DNA of 14,059 nucleotides from Chloroflexota bacterium (GTDB lineage: Bacteria > Chloroflexota > Dehalococcoidia > Lucifugimonadales > UBA3495): NCBI GenBank assembly GCA_022561675.1, contig JADFQT010000029.1, positions 1 to 14,059 of the forward strand, given 5' to 3'. Below, piece by piece: positions 7,878 to 13,307 of this stretch (positions are counted from its first letter, which is position 1; each line of letters starts with the position of its first letter). The notes beneath the pieces were generated by a model. The model had not been told where the DNA came from, did not search any database, and saw only the letters and a program-made list of their open reading frames with translations. Position numbers and translations under genes: made by a program.

Positions 7878-7933
7878 CTTCGACCGGCTCAGAGCGAACG
7901 GGTTGGGATTGGTTCGTGGTGAGCCCGTCAAAC
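7878..7933. repeat. REP-like imperfect inverted repeat
   Basis: A 22-base arm at 7878-7899 (core TTCGACCGGCTCAGAGCGAA) faces a 22-base arm at 7912-7933 (core TTCGTGGTGAGCCCGTCAAA), imperfectly complementary around a 12-base spacer. This matches in style a very common intergenic bacterial repeat (TTCGACAAGCTCAGGGCGAAC / GTTCGTGGTGAGC), recalled from memory. An open frame running through it (7844-8035) is an artefact of the repeat. Confidence 0.65.
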
Positions 7934-8061
7934 TATGAACGATTGCCTCTTACACATCCTCCAAAGCTCGGAACAAGCAGGGAGCTCGGGCCGTCGGCCG
8001 GACCCAGGAATCTCATATTCGCGATATCAAAGTGAGCTCAGAGGTCAGGATTTTCGCCTGG

Positions 8062-8099
8062 TCAGAATCGTTCTGAAAGGGTCGAACTCCCGACCTTTT
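8062..8099 (+). terminator. Two stacked hairpins ending in TTTT
   Basis: TCAGAA (8062-8067) pairs with TTCTGA (8071-8076) around TCG. Immediately after, AAAGG-TCG (8076-8084, one bulged G) pairs with CGACCTTT (8091-8098), ending in four T. They share base 8076, so they may be alternatives. It could end transcripts from the sigma/DUF5667 pair about 240 bp upstream; the short T-run keeps confidence low. Confidence 0.35.
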
Positions 8100-8189
8100 G
8101 CCTTTGACCTTTAATTAACGGGTTTTTCTCCTTTACACTGGTAAGAGACCCCTTCGGTCAGGCACGTAGAAGAAAAATTTGTACTTGTG

Positions 8190-8262
8190 GCCGGCTGAGT
8201 CATCCCGAGACGGCCGTCTGGGCGCGGCACCAAACTCCGACCAAGGTATTAGGATCAGCCGG
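8190..8262 (+). promoter_or_regulatory. Possible structured leader of the lipoprotein gene
   Basis: CCGGCTGA (8191-8198) pairs perfectly with TCAGCCGG (8255-8262) and encloses the 12-bp palindrome AGACGGCCGTCT (8208-8219). The element sits 45 bp before the lipoprotein start. It could be a folded leader RNA, or the palindrome alone could be a protein-binding site. I recognise no known riboswitch in it. Confidence 0.3.
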
Positions 8263-8307
8263 ACGGGGTCCCCAGAGAACTCAGGAGCACCTCAGGAGTA
8301 TTTGTAG

Positions 8308-9081
8308 ATGCGCTGGAAATCTGGCAATGGGCGGCTTTCTCCAGGGTGGTTTGGCAGCATTGGTTTGGCAGTGCTTCTGTTTTCGGCGGTAGCTTGCGGC
8401 TCTGAGTCGTCCGTTACGCCGGCCGTCACGCCGGCCCTTTCTCCGGTGGCCGTGCAGACGCCGGAACCCACCCCAGAGTCGACACCGGTCGGTATACCGA
8501 CTGCTGAGCCTTCCCCGACATTGCTGCCTACGCTCACCCCTGAGCCCGCCAGGGCCACGCCCACTAATCCTGTGGAAGCGCCGGTAACCCTTCAGGTACT
8601 CACTCCGCCGGATAGAATTGGCGTGGAAGTGGGGGCGGTGCGGGTGGCCGGAATTACCTCCGGCAGTGAAATAGGGATAAATGGAATTCCGGTGGAAGTG
8701 TTAGAGGATGGAACTTTTCAGCGTGACCTGGCCCTGATCGACGGAGTCAACCTGATCGAGGTGATGGCGTCCGGGCCTGGCGAGCAAACCACTTCCCGAC
8801 AATTGGTGGTATTTTACGTTTCACCCACTGCCGGTCTGCCTTTTACGCTGCTTTATCCCCCAGACGGTCTTACAGTCTCCCAGCCGGAGGTAGACGTCCT
8901 GGGGGTTACAACTCTGGACGCCATAGTCGGGGTTAATCAAATACCCGTGGACGTCAACTCTCTAGGGGTATTCTCGGCATCGGTAGCCTTGGAAGAGGGG
9001 GCCAATTTAGTGGAAGTGGTGGCCACCAATATTCAGGGCAACATCCGATTTCAGACGGTAGCCGTGTTCTATACCCCCTGA
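8308..9081 (+). CDS. Putative lipoprotein with two tandem Ig-like repeats
   Basis: A 257-residue exported protein of unknown function. The N-terminus has basic residues, a hydrophobic stretch (about 17-29) and Cys30 in the context FSAVACGS, a plausible but not ideal lipobox. Residues 37-91 form a Thr/Pro-rich linker (TPEPTPESTP and similar). Two domains of about 78 residues follow, at about 94-171 and 178-256. They are clear copies of each other: LTPPD/LYPPDG, VRVAGIT/VDVLGVT, INGIPVEV/VNQIPVDV, GVNLIEVMA/GANLVEVVA, VVFYV/VAVFYT. This is a beta-sandwich pattern like bacterial Ig-like or glucodextranase-B-type domains. AGGAG (8294-8298) is 9 bp before the ATG. It probably sits outside the membrane with the linker spanning the wall or surface layer. 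Role unknown; adhesion or scaffolding are guesses. Confidence 0.8.
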   Translation: MRWKSGNGRLSPGWFGSIGLAVLLFSAVACGSESSVTPAVTPALSPVAVQTPEPTPESTPVGIPTAEPSPTLLPTLTPEPARATPTNPVEAPVTLQVLTPPDRIGVEVGAVRVAGITSGSEIGINGIPVEVLEDGTFQRDLALIDGVNLIEVMASGPGEQTTSRQLVVFYVSPTAGLPFTLLYPPDGLTVSQPEVDVLGVTTLDAIVGVNQIPVDVNSLGVFSASVALEEGANLVEVVATNIQGNIRFQTVAVFYTP

Positions 9082-9128
9082 CATTTGCCCAACTACTAAC
9101 CTTGCCGTATCTAAGGATGTTCTATTAG

Positions 9129-9144
9129 TAAGCGCACTCGCTTA
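9129..9144 (+). promoter_or_regulatory. Hairpin abutting a ribosome binding site
   Basis: TAAGCG (9129-9134) and CGCTTA (9139-9144) form a perfect 6-bp stem with loop CACT. The ribosome binding site AAGGAG (9145-9150) follows directly, 7 bp before the ATG at 9158. It may tune translation initiation or be an operator half-site pair. Confidence 0.35.
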
Positions 9145-9157
9145 AAGGAGAGATATC

Positions 9158-10399
9158 ATGAAGACCCTGAGGCAGTCCATTTTCCTACCCGTATTCGCAC
9201 TAATAGCTTTTCTAGGTTTTGGCGCGGGCACTGTGCTGGCAGACAGCAGCAATGAGGGAGTGGGGGGTTGGAGTACTGAGGCAGTCGGGTCGGGGCAGGT
9301 ATCCATTGGTGCCACCAGTAGCCTCTCGGGTATCGACGGCTCGGATGACGCCCGGTTCACCAGCAACGTTACCAGTAGCGAGCCGAAGCGCCGGGCCTTT
9401 GTCGGCACTCTAGCTCCTACCCGGGCAACGCGAGAGGTATCGGGTACGCTCGTAAAAATAGAGACGGAAATCTCCTCTATTTCAGTGACTCTTCAAACCT
9501 CCGGCGGAGGGGAGCAGGTAATTGGCCTGGCAGACCCGGTGACGGTAGGCGTAGACGGGTTGGTGGCCACCGCCGGAGTGACGGGCAGTACAATTTTCAA
9601 ATTCCCCGGCGGTCCTCGCGCTGGAACTCTTACTGATGGCGCGCGGGTTGTAGTGCTGGCCAAACAAACTGAGCCAGATATCTGGGAAGCTATTTTTATA
9701 CTGGTTAAGCCGGATGCGCCCCCTTATACGTTACATGGGGTTGCGGTTGAGGTAGATGGTGATCAAGTTACGATTGAAACGTCGAACGGCGAAAAGAAAA
9801 CCGTGACTCTCCCCGAGCACGCCCGCGGTGTGGGCCCTGGCGAAGTGATAACTGTTTTCCAGGACAATTCGGGCAAGGCGAAAGGATTGGTTCGGGCAAA
9901 GGATGTGAAAATCAGGTTGGAGAAGTTCCTTGACGACGCCGAAACAGATGCGGGTGAGTCCGAGGAAGATGAAGACGGCAAGGGAAACAAGCACGACAAG
10001 GTGGCGGCCCACGCGGAGAGAATAGCTAGTTTCCTGGCGCGGTTCAGCGAGCGCCAGACGCGCCTGATAGACCGGGTAATAGGCCGGGGGGCTTCCGACA
10101 ATGTTCAGGAAAAGCTGGCAGGGGTCCGAGCGCGGATTCAGGAGCAGCGCGCGGAGCATCAGGAAGCCATCGATCGAATTCGGGCTAAGCTCGACCGGCA
10201 ACATCCGGCCCACTCCCATCGGGGAGGGTCCCAGGCTTTCGATGACCGACGGCCGGATAATTCCAACCGAGGACGTTCCGAGGACGCTGACCACCCGCGA
10301 CCGGAGAAAGCCGACCCAGACCAGGACGGCGATCCTTCCACCACCAATGATGGTCGTCGAGGCCGCGGTCGGGGACGGAGCCAAGGTGACAGCTCCTAG
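9158..10399 (+). CDS. Secreted protein with beta-rich (DUF5666-like) domains and charged tail
   Basis: A 413-residue exported protein of unknown function. It starts with a classical signal peptide (KTLRQ, hydrophobic 8-27, likely cleavage after VLA28). Residues 94-184 and 190-250 look like two small beta-barrel units: VSGTLVKIE..ISVTLQT and LHGVAVEVDGDQVTIETSNG..TVTLPE, with ARVVVLAK and GEVITVF near their ends. The pattern resembles DUF5666/OB-like repeats. Residues 255-280 are strongly acidic, 280-347 are helical and charged (AERIASFLARFSERQTRLID, then RARIQEQRAEHQEAIDRI; a possible coiled coil), and 348-413 are low-complexity Arg/Asp/Gly-rich ending in GRRGRGRGRSQG. AAGGAG at 9145-9150 supports the ATG. 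It has no transmembrane anchor at the C-terminus. A strong terminator follows 48 bp after the stop. Confidence 0.75.
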   Translation: MKTLRQSIFLPVFALIAFLGFGAGTVLADSSNEGVGGWSTEAVGSGQVSIGATSSLSGIDGSDDARFTSNVTSSEPKRRAFVGTLAPTRATREVSGTLVKIETEISSISVTLQTSGGGEQVIGLADPVTVGVDGLVATAGVTGSTIFKFPGGPRAGTLTDGARVVVLAKQTEPDIWEAIFILVKPDAPPYTLHGVAVEVDGDQVTIETSNGEKKTVTLPEHARGVGPGEVITVFQDNSGKAKGLVRAKDVKIRLEKFLDDAETDAGESEEDEDGKGNKHDKVAAHAERIASFLARFSERQTRLIDRVIGRGASDNVQEKLAGVRARIQEQRAEHQEAIDRIRAKLDRQHPAHSHRGGSQAFDDRRPDNSNRGRSEDADHPRPEKADPDQDGDPSTTNDGRRGRGRGRSQGDSS

Positions 10400-10447
10400 A
10401 CGCCGACGTCTTAGGTAGGCTACCAAAAACGACAGGTCCTCCTTAAT

Positions 10448-10483
10448 AAAAAACCAGCCTCTAAATCAAGAGGCTGGTTTTTT
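10448..10483. terminator. Bidirectional rho-independent terminator
   Basis: AAAAAACCAGCCTCT (10448-10462) pairs perfectly, 15 of 15, with AGAGGCTGGTTTTTT (10469-10483) around the loop AAATCA. A T-run closes it on either strand. It lies between the convergent secreted-protein gene (stop 10399, + strand) and the cupin gene (stop 10605, - strand), so it can serve both. Confidence 0.92.
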
Positions 10484-10604
10484 GGCGTCTTACACCGCTG
10501 GCGGCCCCCGCTTGGCCGGCTGATGGCGGCTCCAAAAGGGGACTGTCTGGCGCAGCACCGAGAAACTTTTGTCCGTCCGCCGCTGGGTTTTAAGGCGTTT
10601 ATCA

Positions 10605-10973
10605 TCAGCTGTCTAGTGGAATCACCGCCGAAAGCCGCTGCTCCGTGCCAACTACCCGAGTTGTGTGTCCCTGGCCGGTCAGATCTTCCGCCAGCAACAC
10701 ATCCCCAACGCCCACCCGCCTCACCGTCCCGTCTCCTACCCCTATTTCCGCCTCGCCGGAAAGAGTGATGGTGTACTGACGCCGGGGCGCGTTGTGCCAG
10801 TCTAGGAAATACCCGGGTGCGGCCACCCGGAAGGTAATGCCGGTGGCCGCCTCCAGGGGCGTGCCCTCACCGTAAGCACCCTCGGTGTCTACGAAGGGTT
10901 CCAGCGGCAAGTGCATCTCCTCTAGGTGAGACTGCCCGTCATTTCCGGTATAGACTCTGAATATATTCGCCAT
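10605..10973 (-). CDS. Small cupin-domain protein
   Basis: A 122-residue single-domain cupin. The barrel is visible as ATGITFRVAAPGYFLDWHNAPRRQYTITLSGE (42-73), then VGVGDVLLAEDLTGQGHTTRVVG (87-109). WHNAP (59-63) and the later GHTTR (His103) occupy the places of the two cupin motifs, although the first motif lacks the full HxH...E...H metal set, so metal binding is doubtful. I chose ATG 10973 over TTG 11018 because the extra 15 residues are not cupin-like. GGAAAAGAGG precedes the ATG closely. It is monocistronic, convergent with the secreted protein and ended by the shared terminator. It is a common stand-alone cupin type with no assigned function; it may be a small-molecule-binding or isomerase-like protein. 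Confidence 0.82.
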   Translation of the reverse strand: MANIFRVYTGNDGQSHLEEMHLPLEPFVDTEGAYGEGTPLEAATGITFRVAAPGYFLDWHNAPRRQYTITLSGEAEIGVGDGTVRRVGVGDVLLAEDLTGQGHTTRVVGTEQRLSAVIPLDS

Positions 10974-11130
10974 GGCCTCTTTTCCAGTCCCTCCCGTCCG
11001 CCTACGATATGCCGTCAACGGTTATGATCCTCTTTGGTCCGCCATTTTATACGATTAGAAACTCCGGCGCCATCTAGCCTTCTCTCCCAGCACCTTCCCG
11101 GCTCCACCTCATGTCCGGCGCAAAACGCCC

Positions 11131-11240
11131 AGTTGGTCGTGTCCTCGCTGCTTAATTGCCCGTAGGTTGGACCAAATTGGATGTCTAACGAGCCATAATT
11201 GGACGTCCGCCGGGCAGAAGCTGGACATCACTACCACCCT
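11131..11240. repeat. Direct repeats with exact 22-bp period
   Basis: AATTGGATGTC (11175-11185), AATTGGACGTC (11197-11207) and AGCTGGACATC (11219-11229) are spaced exactly 22 bp apart. AGTTGGTCGTG at 11131, two periods earlier, and TAATTGCCCGT at 11153 look like decayed copies in the same register. A further TTGGACC lies off register at 11167-11173. Possible readings are a tandem binding site on one face of the helix or the remnant of a transposon end with multiple repeats (IS21-type). Confidence 0.5.
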
Positions 11241-11376
11241 ACTATTCACCAAGCGGTGTTAAATTTCTATCCAAGCACACTTTTCAGGGGTTTTCCTGTC
11301 TTGTTGTTACCCTCGGCGGGCAAGCTGTCTGCCTCCTGGGCGGAGGGGGATTCGGCGGTTGAGGGGAAACGGGCAG

Positions 11377-11439
11377 GCGCTGGCAAAATGGCAGGGTTTT
11401 TCAACCCAGGTCAGTAAGGCCAGGCGATGGGTTAACCCA
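11377..11439 (+). promoter_or_regulatory. Possible structured leader upstream of the S8 protease
   Basis: GC-CTGGC (11377-11384, one bulged G) pairs with GCCAGGC (11419-11425). Inside it GGGTT (11394-11398) pairs with AACCC (11403-11407). Directly after comes the palindrome TGGGTTAACCCA (11428-11439). AACCCAGG occurs twice, 31 bp apart (11403-11410 and 11434-11441). The element ends 59 bp before the protease ATG. It may be a folded leader RNA or two copies of a protein-binding site. I could not match it to a known riboswitch. Confidence 0.35.
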
Positions 11440-11498
11440 GGAAAGGGGGAGTTGTTTGGCCGGCCACCAAGTCAGGCCAGATTTTAGAGGGGGATCGG

Positions 11499-12872
11499 AT
11501 GAAATTTGTCGCCTTTGGCGCTCTAGCGATGATGGTAGCGGTGGCGGCCCTGCTGTTGATGAGTCGGGAAACCAGCGCCGCACTCAAAGCAGGGGAAAGA
11601 ATTCCAGGGCAGTATATCGTCGTATTTGTCGACGGTGTGAATCCCTCGGCCGTGGCCAATGAAATGGCAGGTGAGCATGGGTTGAGGCTGCTCCACGTTT
11701 ACAGTCACGCCCTCAACGGTTTCGCGGCCCAGGTACCGGAGGGTAGGCTCCAGGCCCTGGAGAAGGATCCGCGAGTGGCTTTTGTTGAGGCCGACCGCGT
11801 CGTGTCCATCGCCCATCACTGCAAGGGCTCCCATCCCAAGTGTGGCGATCCCACGCCTACGCCAACTCCGACGCCGGTACCCCCGGGTGAAGAACCTTCC
11901 GGGAATCAGACTGTGCCGATGGGCATAATGCGTATCAACGGTGGGCCGGCTGCCACCGGGTCCGTGCTCAGCACTGGACTGGGTGATGTGGATGTGGCGG
12001 TCATCGACACCGGGATCGATCTGGACCACCCCGACCTGAATGTCGTCGGCGGGGTTGACTGTGTCAGCGGCTCTAGCGGGACCACCGGCAGCTCCGGCAA
12101 CGGCAATGGGAATGGCAAAGGCGGTGGTGGCGATGGTGGCAGCACATACGATGATGGCAACGGCCACGGCTCCCACGTTGCCGGTACTATCGGAGCCTAC
12201 GATAATGGTACAGGCGTAGTGGGAGTGGCCCCCGGCGTGCGGCTTTGGGCGGTACGGGTTCTCAACGATAAGGGAAGCGGCACCTGGGCCGGAGTAATTT
12301 GCGGGGTGGATTGGGTTACTGGTCAGGGTGGAGCCATCGACGTCGCCAATATGAGCCTGAGCGGAACGGGCAGCGACGGCTCCTGCTCCAGCAGTAGTCT
12401 CCATCAAGCGATTTGCAACTCAGTCAACGCCGGTACGACCTACGTTGTTGCAGCGGGCAACTCCTCAGCCGACGCCTCCAGCCGCGTTCCCGCGGCCTAC
12501 GATGAGGTTATTACCGTCTCGGCCCTGGCCGATTTTGACGGAGCATCCGGAGGATTGGGAAGCCCCACATGCCGGTCGGATCAGGACGACACCTTCGCCG
12601 ACTTCAGCAATTATGGCTCCGACGTGGACATCATTGCCCCCGGCGTCTGTATTTTATCTACCTGGAAGGACGGGGGCTTCAACACCATCTCTGGTACCTC
12701 CATGGCTTCACCCCACGTGGCGGGAGCCGCCGCTCTATACCTGGCCAGCAACCTTGGCGCCAACCCCGCTCAGGTGAAATCCGCGCTGCAGTCCGCCGGA
12801 AACACCGACTGGGACAACAGCGACGATGGGGACAATAAAAAAGAAAAGCTGCTGGATGTTAAAGGTTTCTAA
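11499..12872 (+). CDS. Secreted S8 family (subtilisin-like) serine protease
   Basis: A 457-residue extracellular serine protease precursor. Order: signal peptide (hydrophobic 5-21, likely cleavage near TSA27), then an I9-type propeptide inhibitor (about 37-104: GQYIVVFVDGV, HALNGFAAQVPEGRLQALE, VAFVEADRVV). A Thr/Pro-rich linker (117-129) follows, then the catalytic domain. The triad is complete: VAVIDTGID (Asp170), GNGHGSHVAGT (His223) and GTSMASPHVAG (Ser401), with oxyanion Asn321 in VVAAGNS. A Gly/Asn/Ser-rich insert (about 190-216) separates the Asp and His motifs. Eight cysteines (108, 115, 188, 268, 296, 306, 358, 384) suggest disulfides, which are unusual in simple subtilisins. No C-terminal anchor is present. 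The ATG is preceded by GAGGGGG (11487-11493). A long leader suggests regulation. Substrate unknown. Confidence 0.95.
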   Translation: MKFVAFGALAMMVAVAALLLMSRETSAALKAGERIPGQYIVVFVDGVNPSAVANEMAGEHGLRLLHVYSHALNGFAAQVPEGRLQALEKDPRVAFVEADRVVSIAHHCKGSHPKCGDPTPTPTPTPVPPGEEPSGNQTVPMGIMRINGGPAATGSVLSTGLGDVDVAVIDTGIDLDHPDLNVVGGVDCVSGSSGTTGSSGNGNGNGKGGGGDGGSTYDDGNGHGSHVAGTIGAYDNGTGVVGVAPGVRLWAVRVLNDKGSGTWAGVICGVDWVTGQGGAIDVANMSLSGTGSDGSCSSSSLHQAICNSVNAGTTYVVAAGNSSADASSRVPAAYDEVITVSALADFDGASGGLGSPTCRSDQDDTFADFSNYGSDVDIIAPGVCILSTWKDGGFNTISGTSMASPHVAGAAALYLASNLGANPAQVKSALQSAGNTDWDNSDDGDNKKEKLLDVKGF

Positions 12873-13307
12873 AAGGGACGAGTTCGGGTAACAGGCAGGT
12901 CTGGCTTACCGAAGGGGATTGGTCCCAACTCGGTAACCAGGCCTGCGGTTCTGCCGACGGTAGCGAACAATGGTTCCGGGTTCACCAATTTTTCTCCCGG
13001 AGTACACCGTCAGTTGCTTGAAAGCATTACCAGGCCCCCGTAGGATATTCACATCTAGGCTGCCCATAACAATATAGAGTAGCTGTTTAGTCGCCTGCCC
13101 CGGCCGGTGGGCCCCAACCAAGCCTCCTCAGCGCCTGCTCTGGACAGGCGCCTTAACGGCATTGACACCCGCATTCGACACTGTGTCCACTCCTTCTTCA
13201 CCGCGCTGTGACCCGCTCGGCCCCGATCCATTACTGCCTCCCGATAACCTGTTGGCGAAGGGTCGGTACCAAACCAAAAGCACAAATAGGTAGGAAGGAG
13301 AGTATTC
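12873..13307. other. Intergenic region between protease and last gene
   Basis: These 435 bp hold no gene I can support. Besides the long hairpin (12895-12946) there is a perfect 7-bp hairpin GCGCCTG/CAGGCGC (13131-13151), a lone TTGACA (13162-13167), and the odd palindrome GACACTGTGTC (13177-13187) 15 bp from the end of that -35-like hexamer. No good -10 follows TTGACA, so the promoter of the next gene is unresolved. Confidence 0.45.
12895..12946. promoter_or_regulatory. Long hairpin downstream of the protease gene
   Basis: GCAGGTCTGGCTTACCGA (12895-12912) pairs with TCGGTAACCAGGCCTGC (12930-12946), 17 bp with one G-T pair and one bulged C; GGG/CCC can pair within the loop. It begins 22 bp after the protease stop. 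Without a T-run it is not a standard terminator, but it could block 3' exonucleases or be a REP-type element. Confidence 0.5.

Larger units (their letters stand above)
7823..8307. other. Non-coding region between the sigma pair and the lipoprotein
   Basis: These 485 bp carry no credible gene. They contain the REP-like repeat (7878-7933), stacked hairpins (8062-8099), an AT-rich stretch with TTAATT at 8111-8116 and TACACT at 8134-8139 (17-bp spacing, a weak promoter candidate for the lipoprotein), and a potentially structured leader (8190-8262). Confidence 0.5.
10974..11498. other. Divergent intergenic region between cupin and protease
   Basis: These 525 bp contain no gene I can support; an open frame at 11199-11417 has no protein-like features. 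On the minus strand TATAAA at 11046-11051 is a weak -10 candidate for the cupin. The region also holds a 22-bp-period repeat array (11131-11240) and a potentially folded leader before the protease (11377-11439). Confidence 0.5.

Noticed and set aside
7844..8035. 63-codon open frame on the + strand
   Set aside because: It runs through the REP-like inverted repeat, has no ribosome binding site of note, and its protein is the typical translation of that repeat.
9731..10426. 231-codon minus-strand open frame opposite the 413-residue protein
   Set aside because: It is an antisense shadow: the + strand frame has a signal peptide and strong ribosome binding site, while this one has neither and crosses into the intergenic region.
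11199..11417. 72-codon open frame before the protease
   Set aside because: It overlaps the 22-bp repeats and the leader hairpins and has no protein-like pattern.
11377..11439. c-di-GMP-I riboswitch before the protease
   Set aside because: The stem layout is loosely similar, but the conserved GACGCAAAGCC core is missing; kept only as an unclassified structured-leader candidate.
12906..13121. 71-codon minus-strand open frame after the protease
   Set aside because: It begins past the window's coding context, covers one arm of the long hairpin, and matches no family I know; a remnant gene cannot be excluded.
13162..13190. Consensus -35 TTGACA upstream of the last gene
   Set aside because: No acceptable -10 lies 16-18 bp downstream, so I do not call it a promoter.
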